From contig JAEPMI010000014.1 of NCBI GenBank assembly GCA_017644045.1, positions 1 to 64,000 on the forward strand: a DNA stretch of 64,000 bases, read 5' to 3'. Position numbers and translations under genes: made by a program. This DNA is from Deltaproteobacteria bacterium. GTDB lineage: Bacteria; Myxococcota_A; Polyangia; Polyangiales; Houyiibacteriaceae. Positions 1-9,132 of the stretch are shown in pieces; position 1 is the stretch's first letter; every line of letters starts with the position of its first letter. The notes under the pieces were generated by a model. It saw nothing but the letters and a program-made list of their open reading frames with translations. It was not told the origin of the DNA and did not search any database.

Positions 1-97
1 CCCCCCCCTGCGGGGGGGCCCCGCCCCCCCCCCGCGCCCCGGGGGGGGGGGCCGCGCCCCCCCCCCCCCCCCCCCCCCACCGTCCCCCCGTTTTCCC
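1..97. other. Low-complexity C/G homopolymer edge
   Basis: The first 97 bases are almost only long runs of C and G, unlike the codon-structured GC-rich DNA that follows. No reading frame or hairpin of biological sense can be assigned. It is most simply a contig-end or low-quality assembly artefact. The lipoprotein gene to its right ends exactly where the normal sequence begins. Confidence 0.7.
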
Positions 98-1879
98 TCA
101 GTCGTAGCGCGACACGATGAAGAGCGACCACGCGGTGAGCGTGCCGGTCTCCCCCGTCACCAGGTCCTCGACCCGGAGCTGCCACTCGCCGTTGACCTCG
201 TCGTCGCGGCTGATGGCTCCCTCCGTCGCGAAGCTACGGTTGTACCCGTCGAGCTCTTCCCGGTCCCAGAGCGGCGCCTCGCTGCCGTTCGGGTCCACCA
301 GCGTCAGGCGCAAGTCGGTCGGCCGCGGGTGGTCGATCTGGGCGACGACCTCGATGTCGACCGGCACGCTCGCCAGGCCGTAGACCACGATGCCGGGCTC
401 GATGGTGCCGCCGTCCGGGATGGCGATCGCGCCATCGCTCTCGAAGCGACCCGCGTTGTAGGACGCCTCGCAGTTGCCGCTGCCCCAGAGGGTCCAGCCG
501 GCGCAGATCAGGTCGTCCTGGCAGGGCGCGAAGCGGTCGCAGCTCTCGCCCGCGCCGGCGACGTTGCCGGTGGGGATGCACTTGCCGAACATGCCCGAGC
601 CGTCGCGCGGAACACCCTGGCAGCGGAGCCCCGACTCACAGCCGACCTCGCGGGTGCAGTCCTCGCCCTCGGCGGCGGCCACCGGGGCGGCGCAGTCGTA
701 GGTCGGCGCGACGCCGAGGTGGTCGTAGATGCTGGCCGTACCGAGCTCGACGGTGGTCCAGCCGGTGGCCACGTCGAAGGCGCCCGCGAGGTGCGGGGTC
801 GGGTCGCAGCGGCGGAAGGCGGCGTCGGCCCAGATGGTGTCGCCCGGGCGACGGGCCATCTCACCGAAGACGTCGAGGAGCGGGTCGCTGCCGAGCTCGC
901 CGTCGCGGTCGGTGTCGGCGAAGAGCACCAGGCGGTCGTCGCCGTTGAAGCTGGCGGCGGAGCCGATCTCCTGGTCGCAGCGCATCACGAGACCGGGGAA
1001 GGGATCGCTGAGCGCGTCGTCCTTCGAGCGGCAGACGACCCAGGCTTCACCGGGCGCGAGGGTGCCGGTCCCGACCGGGCTCGAGAGCGAGCAGCTGGTG
1101 TCGTCGTTGCGGACGAGGCAGAAGCCGAGGTCGGCGAGGTCGATCGCGGTGTCACCACAGTTCGTGATCTCGGCGGCCTTGTTGTAGTTGCCGCTGCCCT
1201 CGATGACCTCGCTGATCAACGCGCAGGTCGGGACGTCGCCGACCGGCGGCTCGACGGTGCCGCCGTAGCCGTTCGCGAGCGCGTAGGCCGCGAGGTCGTC
1301 GAGGGCGGAGGGGCCGACGTAGGAGATCATGTCGAGCTCTTCGATCGAGGCGAAGAGGCGGTCATCGGCGGTACCGACCGCGGCGTCCGCGCCATCGCGG
1401 TAGGCGATGATGTTGGTCGCCGCGCGGACGTCCAGGCCGACGTCCAGGTCGAGCAGCTCGAGGGTGGTGTCGGGGTGGTTCACCAGCGCGAGGATGGCCA
1501 CGTCGCGCTCGACGGCGCCGACGTCGAGCCAGCCGTTCTCACGAACGTACGCGAGGAGCGCCTCGAGCGCGGCGGGGCCGACGTAGCTCACCGAGTCGAG
1601 ATCACCGATGGAGGTGAAGAGCTCGTCGTCCGCGGTGCCGGCGACACCATCGGCGCCATCGCGGCGATCGATGATGTTCCCAGCGGCCCGGGCGTTCAGC
1701 GGCACGTCGTCATCCAGCACGCTCAGCGTGGTCGACGGGTCGTTCACGAACGCGAGCATCCCGGCTTCCTCCGGGCTGCCGGGGTCGACGAGCGGGAAGT
1801 CCAGGTCACCGGCGGGGTCGGTCGGGGCCGCGCAGGCCGCGACGGAGAGCAGGACGAGAGAAACGAGCTTCGTGCGCAT
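98..1879 (-). CDS. Lipoprotein with paired HhH-like repeats, lamin-tail domain and P-domain
   Basis: The protein (593 aa) is predicted to be exported and lipid-anchored. The ATG at 1879 follows a clear GGAGGT ribosome site and gives a short signal ending in LSVAAC with Cys at residue 16. Two similar 75-80 residue repeats follow at about 41-117 and 122-200. Each has the pattern GADG..GTADD..F..I..LD..SYVGP.AL, which resembles helix-hairpin-helix modules in myxobacterial surface proteins. A lamin-tail-like domain (about 212-330, from ALISEVIEGSG) is next, then a Cys-containing linker. The end (about 490-593) matches the proprotein-convertase P-domain, with LRLTLVDPNG and GEWQLRVED. No protease domain is present. 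The function is unknown; the domains suggest a surface adhesion or scaffold role. A start further upstream is possible but would bury the signal peptide. Confidence 0.85.
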   Translation of the reverse strand: MRTKLVSLVLLSVAACAAPTDPAGDLDFPLVDPGSPEEAGMLAFVNDPSTTLSVLDDDVPLNARAAGNIIDRRDGADGVAGTADDELFTSIGDLDSVSYVGPAALEALLAYVRENGWLDVGAVERDVAILALVNHPDTTLELLDLDVGLDVRAATNIIAYRDGADAAVGTADDRLFASIEELDMISYVGPSALDDLAAYALANGYGGTVEPPVGDVPTCALISEVIEGSGNYNKAAEITNCGDTAIDLADLGFCLVRNDDTSCSLSSPVGTGTLAPGEAWVVCRSKDDALSDPFPGLVMRCDQEIGSAASFNGDDRLVLFADTDRDGELGSDPLLDVFGEMARRPGDTIWADAAFRRCDPTPHLAGAFDVATGWTTVELGTASIYDHLGVAPTYDCAAPVAAAEGEDCTREVGCESGLRCQGVPRDGSGMFGKCIPTGNVAGAGESCDRFAPCQDDLICAGWTLWGSGNCEASYNAGRFESDGAIAIPDGGTIEPGIVVYGLASVPVDIEVVAQIDHPRPTDLRLTLVDPNGSEAPLWDREELDGYNRSFATEGAISRDDEVNGEWQLRVEDLVTGETGTLTAWSLFIVSRYD

Positions 1880-2188
1880 GGACACACCTCCAGAGGAAAT
1901 CGAAGCGATACGGGCTCTGAAGTGGGCCCCAAAAACCAGTCCCCGTTCGGGGTAGGGCCGAGTTCTCCGGATCTGAGAGGAGCGCCGAAGCGCTGCTCCC
2001 GAGGAGGCGGGGTGTGCCGCCATCCCGGACCGTCTCGCGTTGCGTGCCAGGGTTCTAACACCCACATGTGTGACCCGCAACTACCCCCGCGTGACATTTG
2101 GGAGGCGTTGATCTCCCCCCTGGGCCGTGGGGTAGGCTTCTCGGGCGCGGGAGGGGAGACCCGCGTGGATCCCACAAGGAGGGAAACC
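1880..2188. other. Divergent intergenic region
   Basis: This 309-base gap lies between two genes reading away from each other, so it must hold both promoters. No protein-coding stretch is convincing. Visible features are a small hairpin AGCGC-CGAA-GCGCT near 1980-1993, the 8-base palindrome CACATGTG near 2065, and the ribosome sites at both ends (GGAGGT for the left gene, AAGGAGGG for the right gene). No clear sigma70 or sigma54 promoter could be assigned by eye. Confidence 0.5.
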
Positions 2189-2608
2189 ATGAGGAAGCAC
2201 GCGTTCATCTCGATCCTCGGCCTGGCGCTCGCCGCGTCGTTCGCCGCCGCCCAGGAAGACTCCGCCCCGTCCAGTGGCCTCTCCGTGACCGAGGTCGTGC
2301 TCTCGAAGGCGCTCGAAGACGGTCAGCCCGTGGAGCCCGGCACCAGCTTCTCCGCGGCCGATGGTCGGGTCTACGCCACCGTGCGGGTCGAGAACCCGAG
2401 CCGCGAAGCGACCACCGTCTCGGTGAAGATGCGCCCGGCCGATCGGGCGCACGGCGGTCACGGCATCGAGCTCGAGATCCCCGCGCGCCCGCGCTACCGA
2501 ACCGTCGCTCGCTTCACGACTCGTCGCTCGCCCGGCTCGTACGTGGTCGTCGTCAGCGACTCCGAGGGCAACGAGATCTCGACGACGACCCTGACGATCA
2601 CGGAGTAG
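2189..2608 (+). CDS. Exported DUF2914-like small protein
   Basis: The protein is 139 aa. The ATG at 2189 has a strong ribosome site AAGGAGGG eight bases upstream. A signal peptide is visible (MRKHAFISILGLALAASFAAAQ), with likely cleavage near residue 21. The rest is a single beta-rich domain with a conserved-looking core: YATVRVENPS, then PARPRYRTVARF, then SPGSYVVVVSD near the end. This order matches DUF2914-type domains, common in myxobacteria as small periplasmic proteins or as tails of larger ones. The role is unknown. It is transcribed divergently from the lipoprotein on its left and convergently with the MYXO-CTERM gene on its right. Confidence 0.8.
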   Translation: MRKHAFISILGLALAASFAAAQEDSAPSSGLSVTEVVLSKALEDGQPVEPGTSFSAADGRVYATVRVENPSREATTVSVKMRPADRAHGGHGIELEIPARPRYRTVARFTTRRSPGSYVVVVSDSEGNEISTTTLTITE

Positions 2609-2621
2609 CCCCCCACGCGTC

Positions 2622-2651
2622 GGCGCCGACCGCGCGAACGCGGTCGGCGCC
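2622..2651. terminator. Hairpin between convergent genes
   Basis: A perfect 13-base inverted repeat (GGCGCCGACCGCG, loop CGAA, then its complement) lies 13 bases after the DUF2914-like stop codon and 19 bases before the stop of the convergent gene. There is no clear T-run on either side. It may act as a bidirectional terminator of the GC-rich type. Confidence 0.7.
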
Positions 2652-2670
2652 ATTCCCGATGGGGTGGACC

Positions 2671-5586
2671 TCAGGCGCGGCGCCGCCGGAAGAGGACCAG
2701 CGAGACGAGCAGGAGCCCGGTCACCGGAGCGCCCCGACCGGGAGCTGCCGAGCAGCCGGACGAGGGCGCGCTCACGGGCGTCCCCGGTGCGAAGGTCAGC
2801 GCCGACATCTCGAGGGAGCCCGCTCGCTTCTGCGTCAGGGACACGAGGCGAACGCGCTCGCCGTCGCCCCGCAGGCCGTCGAGGCTCAGCTGGGCGTAGC
2901 GGCCACTCGGGGACGCGGTGAGCCGGTTGCAGCTCCGCGCACCGGTCGCGGTGTCCTCGACACAGAGCTCGGCTCCGTGGGTCGACCGGTACCAGAATCG
3001 CACTCGCCCCATCTCCTCGAGCGACACGCCTCGCGGAATGTGGCGGGCCACGCCGAAGAAGCGGTCGACGTTCTCGGCGCTCGCGCGACCGCAACCCGAG
3101 AGGTGAATGCCGCCATCGAAGTAGGGCTGGCTCACGCACTCGTTCGAGAAGCTGGCCTCGGTCCGGCCGTCCCAGATGGCGTCGTCGAAGGCCGACCAGG
3201 CTCCGTCGGAGAGCCACAGCCGGTCGACGACGCGCTCCCCTTCGAGCACGTCGACGGTCAGGTCGCGCACGAGCGAGACCTCGACGCTGACCGAGCGCGC
3301 ACCGGCGAGCTCGCCGAGGTCGACCTCTTGCGAGGTCATCGACGATCCGTCGGGCGCGACTCGCGTGATGCGGAGCTGCACCCCGTCGGGGCCGCCGGCG
3401 AAGCGCTCGATGCCGAAGGAGAGAGTCGAGCCGAGCAGGGTCGCCGACGTGACCGCGACGGAGGGCGCGGCGGCATGCACGGTGGTCGGGCGAGACCAAC
3501 TGTCGACGGTGGACTCGTCGAGCGGCGTGTTCGTGTCCTCCACCAAGAGCGAGTCCTCGCCCAGCGCGCGGAGCAGGTCGTTGGTCAGCTGCTGGACCAA
3601 GCCGGGTCGGTGTCCCCAGATCTGCACGTTGAGCACGCGCTGGTCCGCGTGGGGTGCGTCGTAGTGGTCGCGGAGCCAGCGGGACGCCGTGGACCATCGT
3701 CCGTCGGCTCGCTGGTAGAGCTTGAGCTCCACCGCCTGGTCGAGGGTGCCTTCTTCGCCGTGGCGGTAGGTCGCCTGGAGTACGTCCAGGCCAGTGAGGG
3801 CGCCGACGTCCACGAGGGTCGCGCCGCCCGCCCGATCGCAGAGCGCCTTGCTGTGCTCGTAGAGCTCGCCGATGGTCTCGACGACCAGGAGACTGCCCTG
3901 GACGGTGCTTCCGTCCACGAGATCGAAGGCGTAGACGTCGTCGGCGTTGGTCAGCCCGGCCAGGTCGGCGGGGGTCGAGTCGACACGACCGAGGCCCGCG
4001 ACGTGGAGGCTGTCGAAGATCGAGGTGATCTCACCGAGCGCCGGGTCGGTGAGCGCGAGGCCGGCGGCGCCCACGCGCTCGGCGAGCCCCGCCGGCGCGG
4101 TGAAGCGGCTGCGGGCGATGGCGCGCCGGGCGAGCTGGGAGCCGAGGCGGCCGTTCGACTCGAGGCCGCCGACGGTGCCCGAGGAGGACTCGCTGCCGTA
4201 CTGCTCGCCGTCGTTGGTGCCGTCGCCATCCGAGTCGGGGTTGGTCGGGTCGGTGCCGTAGAAGCAGCTCTCGGCGAAGTCGCCGAGGCCGTCACCGTCG
4301 GTGTCCACGCTGCCGTCGACCGCCTCGACGAAGACGTTCGTGGAGGTGTCGGACGCGAGCCACACGTAGGTGTCCAGGTAGTTCTGGTTCCCCTTGCCCG
4401 ACGACGTGTGGTTGCCCCAGCTGCGCGCGTTGACGTTGGCGATGGCCGGGAGGCCGTAGGGGCCGGGGTCGATGCCGGCTTCGCCAGAGCTCTCGAGACC
4501 GAGCTCGAGGCTCGCCATCAGGTTCGCGCTCGCCTGCACGGCGGAGTCGTTCCAGCGCATCGTCAGCGGGCTGCGGCTCATGTCGCTCGCCACGCTGTAC
4601 ATCCGCATGCCCTGGTAGCTGGTCTCGATGTCCGAGCCGACGTAGTGGAACTCGCCGGCGTTGATCCGCACCCGGCAGGCGTAGTTGCCCGTGGCGACCG
4701 GGGCACCGTTGTGGGTTCCGTTCCAGAGCACGGTGTTCAAGCCGGGCACGGTGGTGCCGACCTCGAAGAAGTCGTCGTCGTTGGTGGTCTCGAAGAGCCC
4801 ATCGCCATCGATGTCACACTCGAGGTGATAGGTGCCCTCCACGTTGGTGTTGAACTGGAAACGACCGAAGCTCTCGCCGGGCACGACCTGCGCGCACGGG
4901 TCGATCGCGCCGCCGTCGACGTCGACGCTCACCCCGCCGACGTAGTCGAGGTTGTAGGCCTCGGGTTCCGCGTGGGTGTAGGTCGCGAGGGTCGGCGGCT
5001 GCAGGTACATCGGGAACTCGGGGGTCACGGTGTGGCCGTACATCGGCACCGAGCGCCCACCGTTCGGCCCGTCGACGCCGATTCGGTTCGCGTTGATGTT
5101 GTAGACGTAGCCTGCGAGCCCATCGAGCTGGAGCTCGATGACCGCGGTCTCGCCGCTCGCTCCCCCGGGGATGACCGCGTAGAACGAGGCGTAGGTGGCG
5201 CGACTCGCGGCGAACGACCCCGCGTTGAACATCCAGTCGTAGGAGTGGAGGCGGCCACCGCTGGTGGTCTGGCCCACGACTTCGACGTCCCAGCGGATGC
5301 CGACCACCTGGCCCTGGGCGTTGGTGATGCCGTAGGCGCCGGCGGAGTAGCCGGTCGTGTCCGCCGTCTCGCCGGAAGCGAGCGTGGCGATGGTCGCTCC
5401 TTCGGGGTCGGTCACCGTCGCCGTACCGAGGCCGGTCCACCGGATGGTCTCGGTGCCCGGCTCCACGATGTCGACGTAGAGCTGGGCTCCGGCGCGGAGC
5501 GCCTGCGTCGTGTTCAGCTGATCGGTCCCCTCGGCGAGCGCCAGGCTCGGGAGCGCGAGGACCAGGAGGAGGGTCAGATGTTTCAT
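2671..5586 (-). CDS. MYXO-CTERM surface protein with calcium-type repeats
   Basis: The protein is 971 aa with a signal peptide (MKHLTLLLVLALPSLALAEG). A FlgD-like Ig segment is visible at about 275-330 (TVLWNGTHNGAPVATGNY). A thrombospondin-type-3-like calcium motif occurs at about 430-470 (DTDGDGLGDFAES, then NPDSDGDGTNDGEQ). The C-terminus has the MYXO-CTERM layout: SSGCS, a Gly/Pro spacer, a hydrophobic stretch and RRRRA. In this family the tail is thought to direct sorting and surface display. The middle (about 480-930) is not recognised. An AT-richer stretch just upstream of the start (about 5615-5640) is a plausible promoter area. Function unknown, probably cell-surface. Confidence 0.85.
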   Translation of the reverse strand: MKHLTLLLVLALPSLALAEGTDQLNTTQALRAGAQLYVDIVEPGTETIRWTGLGTATVTDPEGATIATLASGETADTTGYSAGAYGITNAQGQVVGIRWDVEVVGQTTSGGRLHSYDWMFNAGSFAASRATYASFYAVIPGGASGETAVIELQLDGLAGYVYNINANRIGVDGPNGGRSVPMYGHTVTPEFPMYLQPPTLATYTHAEPEAYNLDYVGGVSVDVDGGAIDPCAQVVPGESFGRFQFNTNVEGTYHLECDIDGDGLFETTNDDDFFEVGTTVPGLNTVLWNGTHNGAPVATGNYACRVRINAGEFHYVGSDIETSYQGMRMYSVASDMSRSPLTMRWNDSAVQASANLMASLELGLESSGEAGIDPGPYGLPAIANVNARSWGNHTSSGKGNQNYLDTYVWLASDTSTNVFVEAVDGSVDTDGDGLGDFAESCFYGTDPTNPDSDGDGTNDGEQYGSESSSGTVGGLESNGRLGSQLARRAIARSRFTAPAGLAERVGAAGLALTDPALGEITSIFDSLHVAGLGRVDSTPADLAGLTNADDVYAFDLVDGSTVQGSLLVVETIGELYEHSKALCDRAGGATLVDVGALTGLDVLQATYRHGEEGTLDQAVELKLYQRADGRWSTASRWLRDHYDAPHADQRVLNVQIWGHRPGLVQQLTNDLLRALGEDSLLVEDTNTPLDESTVDSWSRPTTVHAAAPSVAVTSATLLGSTLSFGIERFAGGPDGVQLRITRVAPDGSSMTSQEVDLGELAGARSVSVEVSLVRDLTVDVLEGERVVDRLWLSDGAWSAFDDAIWDGRTEASFSNECVSQPYFDGGIHLSGCGRASAENVDRFFGVARHIPRGVSLEEMGRVRFWYRSTHGAELCVEDTATGARSCNRLTASPSGRYAQLSLDGLRGDGERVRLVSLTQKRAGSLEMSALTFAPGTPVSAPSSGCSAAPGRGAPVTGLLLVSLVLFRRRRA

Positions 5587-5693
5587 CGCCCCCGCTCAGT
5601 GCAAGAGGCGATCCAGTATTTGTGACCCTTTTAATCAAGGGCGGACAGAAGGGCTGCCCCGATCTGAAACGGAGAGATCCCGAACAGGGACGG

Positions 5694-8600
5694 TCAGAGT
5701 ACGGGCGGGAACAGGGTGTCGTCGATCCGGGGGATCGCGCCGGTACCGAAGGTCTGCCAGGGACCGCTCGCGCTGGTGAGGCTCTGCTGCAGCGTGTAGG
5801 CCTCGCCACCGCTGCCGCCACACCAGACCACGACGACCTCGACCTCGACCTCGTCGGCCGGGAGGCTCCCCTCGGTGACCTCTTCGTCGTCGTCGCCGAA
5901 GAAATGGAAGATCTCGTGGAGCGCGTCGTTGCGGCTCCCCGAGCCCACGTCGCCAGCGGTGAAGACCCAGCTGCCGAGCTGCTCGTAGGAGTCGTCTTCC
6001 TCTCGAACCGAGAGGTGGCCGGTGTGCGGGAGGGTGCCGACGTAGCGCACGACGAAGTTCGCCTGTTGCGTCAGGTCCGTGCCGCCGAGACGGTCGAAGC
6101 CGTCGAGGTCGGTCACCGCGAACGCGCCGACGCCATCGACCCACTCGCCGAGCACGGCCCCGGCGACGAGGTCCTGGGCGAGCGGGAGCATGGCGCTCGA
6201 GCCGCGCGCGAAATCGAGGATGGGGGCGTCTTCCCAGGTGCCGAAGCCGGCGCCGCAGAAGTTGTCGTAGACCGTCCCGCTGCTGCCGAAGACGCGGACG
6301 TCGGCGGTCAGCCCGCTGGTCGGCGCGGGGGCCGCGCCCTCGTCGAAGACCTCGGAGAAGCCGGTGTCGTTGTCGGTGATCGTCAGCTCGGTGCCGTCGA
6401 TGGCGAAGGTCCAGTCGCCCCGCTGACCGCGCAGCGGCTCCGGGGTCTCCCAGCCGGTCGGGATCATGATCGTGCTGTCGACGGTGACGTCGGTCCCGTC
6501 GACCATCGGGTTGAAGGTGCGGAGGATGCGCACGCGACCCGGGCCGTAGGGGTTCACGATCTCGCCCCACCGCAGGTCGGTGGAGTCGAAGTGCATCTCG
6601 ATCATGCGCTCCTTCAAGACCCCGCCTTCGTCGCGCATCTGCATGCCGTGCCAGACGGTTCCGTCGAGTGCGTCGAGGAACTCGCGGCGCGGGTCCGGAC
6701 CCATGTCGGTCATGGGCATGTCCGCGCCGTTCATGTCCATCGGCATCGCGGCGTCGTCCATCATCGACAGATCCATGCCCATCGAGGCGTCGACCATCGA
6801 GTCGGTGGAGTCGTCGTCGCCGCACGCGACCAGGAAGAGGCAGGCCGCGAGAACGGCCGCACCACCCCGGCGGCGGAACGCGAGGACCAGGCCGAAGAGC
6901 GCGATGAGCGCCCAGGGCGAGGAGCCGCTGCCGGTGCCGGGCGTCGCGCAGCCGCAGCCACCGTCGTCGTCCCCGGGATCCGTCCCGGGGCCGCCGTCGA
7001 AGTCGGGGACGGCGCCATCGGTGTCGGAGGTGCCCGCGTCGGGACCAGGCGGGGGCGGCTCGGGGAGACCGGGCACGGTGAGGTTCCGACAACCGTCGGC
7101 GTCGGGTCCGTGGTCGGGCGGGTAGGCGCGGCTGATCGAGCCGACCGGGGTCATGAGCAGCGCGTCGAGCCCCACGTGCGCGCAGGTCGTGGACGAGGGG
7201 TCGCCGAACGACGAGAGCGAGCCGTCGTGGCATTCGACGGGGCTGTTCGTGCCGAGCGCCGAGACGTAGACGGTGTCGCCCTGGAACACACTGAGCAGCG
7301 CGCTCAGATCGGTGCCCTGGGGGAAGACCGCATCCCGCAGGTAGGAGCAGCGACCGACCTGGGTCCAGTCGTGCGTGTACGAGGCGTCGAAGGAGGCCGG
7401 GCCGCGACCGATGGGGTCGGCGTCGACGAGCAGGATCTCGTGGTTGCCGAAGGCGGCGGCGGTCAGGTCGACCGAGTAGCGCCACATGCCGGACTCGTAG
7501 GGCGTCGCCAGCGCGTCGGCGCCGAGCTCGGGGGGCTCGGAGTCGTCGAGGAGATCCTGCACGGCGGCGACCCAGGCGTCGTACTGGTCGCGGTACTGGA
7601 CGGTGAGCTCGTTGAGGTAGGTCTCGGCGCGGCCGATGACCTCGTCGACGAGGGTCTCGCGGATCTGGTCGAGGATCGGCCCGAAGATCACCTGGATGAT
7701 GTTGCCGATGGTGATGTCGACCCCGAGGTCCTGGAAGAACTCGCTGAGATCCGTGTACCAGCTCGGGGTGAGCGTCCCGGCCAGGTCGTCGAAGCCCGAC
7801 TCGGTGGTGGCGACCAGCGTGTCGGCCCAGTCGTCGATCGGCTGCAGCGCGGTCGACACGATCGACGCGTCGAGGTCGAGGCCGTGCTCTCCATCGGCGG
7901 TCACTGGCTGGTTGAGCTGGGCGCTGAGGTTCGCGATGACCTGGACCAGCGCCGGCAGGAAGCCGTAGAGCTGGTCGCCGATGCCGTCGCTCAGCGCATC
8001 GAAGGCCGAGGGCAGCTCGCGACCGGCGGCGTCGAAGCGCGGCTGGATGATGCGGACGAAGACGTAATAGCGTGCGGCCAGGCTCGGGCAGCTCACGGAG
8101 CACGCCGTGGTGTCGTCCGGGGTGCCGAGGGTTCCATCGGACCCCGCGCCCACGCCGAGCTCGGAGCCGCGGGTGGAGCTCGAGTCCTGAAGGTCGGCGA
8201 GCTCGTCGTCGATGAAGGTGCGCAGCGCCTCACGCTCGAGCTGGACCTGGTCCACGTAGACCGGGGCCATCGCGATCTGCTCCCACGCGGCGAGCCCGGC
8301 GCTCTGGGCCCAGCCGAGCACGTTGCCGTCGGGATCGGCTGCGCGAGCGGCCGCGAACTTCTCGCGCGGGTGCTCCGCCAGCCGCTGCCACACGGGGCTC
8401 TCGGTCGCGAAGTAGGTGCGCAGGATGAAGTCCTGGGGGAGGTCGTGCTCGAGCTGGCCCGCGGTGAAGCGGCTCTCGTCGGCGGTGACCAGAGCCTCCT
8501 GGATGGTCGCTTCGGTGACGATGTGACCGACCACGTTGTCGAAGCTCGACTCCCGCGCCTCGGAGATCGGCGTGAGCGTGAACGTCTCGCCGGTGAAGGC

Positions 8601-9032
8601 GTTCACCAGGTGGTGGGCGATCGCATCGGTCGCGCCATGGAGGAAGCAGCCGAGCGCGTAGGCCCGCTCGCGTCGGGTCAGCGCCTCTTGATAGAGGAGC
8701 TCGCACTGGCGGTAGGGGTCCTGTTCCACGCCGTGGGATCCGTCGGTCATCGCCGGGAAGACCAGGTTGTCCGGACCGATGGCGCCCGCGCGGAACGCGA
8801 GCGGCTCGTCCATGATCGCCGCCGAGTCCTCATCGGTGAGCTGGACCACCAGACCGCTGCCCATCAGCCGGATGGCGCCTCCGCCCTCGGCGATGACGTT
8901 CCGGCGGATCTCGTTCGCCAGCGCGATGTGAACCCTCGTCGTGTAGGCCTCGGCCGTCGACGCGCTCAGCGCCGATCCTCCGAGCCACAGAACCATAGCG
9001 AGCGCAACGGCCCGACCCCTCAAGCAACCCAT
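5694..9032 (-). CDS. Zinc phospholipase C-like MYXO-CTERM protein joined in frame to a lipoprotein-like half
   Basis: One uninterrupted frame encodes 1112 aa. The N-terminal half has a signal peptide (cleavage near STAEA) and a zinc-dependent phospholipase C/S1-P1-like pattern. His residues occur in TRVHIALANE, followed by GAIGPDN and then FLHGATDAIAHHLVN. Around residues 700-722 a MYXO-CTERM tail appears (GGCGCATPG, hydrophobic run, FRRRG). Such tails are normally the end of a protein. Here it runs directly into AAVLAACLFLVACGDDD, a typical lipoprotein signal with lipobox LVAC, then a Met/Asp-rich spacer and about 330 residues of unknown domain. No stop, ATG, GTG or TTG lies between the halves in this frame, and a single-base shift does not create a nearby stop. 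It may be a true fusion, two genes joined by sequence error, or a protein cleaved after sorting. Confidence 0.75.
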   Translation of the reverse strand: MGCLRGRAVALAMVLWLGGSALSASTAEAYTTRVHIALANEIRRNVIAEGGGAIRLMGSGLVVQLTDEDSAAIMDEPLAFRAGAIGPDNLVFPAMTDGSHGVEQDPYRQCELLYQEALTRRERAYALGCFLHGATDAIAHHLVNAFTGETFTLTPISEARESSFDNVVGHIVTEATIQEALVTADESRFTAGQLEHDLPQDFILRTYFATESPVWQRLAEHPREKFAAARAADPDGNVLGWAQSAGLAAWEQIAMAPVYVDQVQLEREALRTFIDDELADLQDSSSTRGSELGVGAGSDGTLGTPDDTTACSVSCPSLAARYYVFVRIIQPRFDAAGRELPSAFDALSDGIGDQLYGFLPALVQVIANLSAQLNQPVTADGEHGLDLDASIVSTALQPIDDWADTLVATTESGFDDLAGTLTPSWYTDLSEFFQDLGVDITIGNIIQVIFGPILDQIRETLVDEVIGRAETYLNELTVQYRDQYDAWVAAVQDLLDDSEPPELGADALATPYESGMWRYSVDLTAAAFGNHEILLVDADPIGRGPASFDASYTHDWTQVGRCSYLRDAVFPQGTDLSALLSVFQGDTVYVSALGTNSPVECHDGSLSSFGDPSSTTCAHVGLDALLMTPVGSISRAYPPDHGPDADGCRNLTVPGLPEPPPPGPDAGTSDTDGAVPDFDGGPGTDPGDDDGGCGCATPGTGSGSSPWALIALFGLVLAFRRRGGAAVLAACLFLVACGDDDSTDSMVDASMGMDLSMMDDAAMPMDMNGADMPMTDMGPDPRREFLDALDGTVWHGMQMRDEGGVLKERMIEMHFDSTDLRWGEIVNPYGPGRVRILRTFNPMVDGTDVTVDSTIMIPTGWETPEPLRGQRGDWTFAIDGTELTITDNDTGFSEVFDEGAAPAPTSGLTADVRVFGSSGTVYDNFCGAGFGTWEDAPILDFARGSSAMLPLAQDLVAGAVLGEWVDGVGAFAVTDLDGFDRLGGTDLTQQANFVVRYVGTLPHTGHLSVREEDDSYEQLGSWVFTAGDVGSGSRNDALHEIFHFFGDDDEEVTEGSLPADEVEVEVVVVWCGGSGGEAYTLQQSLTSASGPWQTFGTGAIPRIDDTLFPPVL

Positions 9033-9096
9033 GGCGGGGAGCCTATCGGATTCGAACGATGTTCGCCCAGTCCCGGCGTGTGTTGGGATGTGCGTG

Positions 9097-9110
9097 TCGC
9101 CAGCTGGCGA
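9097..9110. other. 14-base perfect palindrome
   Basis: TCGCCAGCTGGCGA is a perfect palindrome in the 100-base gap between the acetyltransferase stop and the phospholipase-like start. It could be an operator for the downstream minus-strand gene or a weak terminator of the upstream one. No T-run follows it. Confidence 0.35.
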
Positions 9111-9132
9111 TTGCGCGGTCCGAGCCGTCGGC

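Noticed and set aside
2098-5625. A very long plus-strand open frame opposite the MYXO-CTERM protein gene
   Set aside because: It is a mirror of the GC-rich minus-strand gene: the composition is Arg/Val/Ala/Gly/Glu-rich with no domain, whereas the minus strand has a signal peptide and a sorting tail.
9045-9070. A GATTCGAAC sequence resembling a tRNA T-loop
   Set aside because: No matching acceptor, D or anticodon arms on either strand, so it is not a tRNA.
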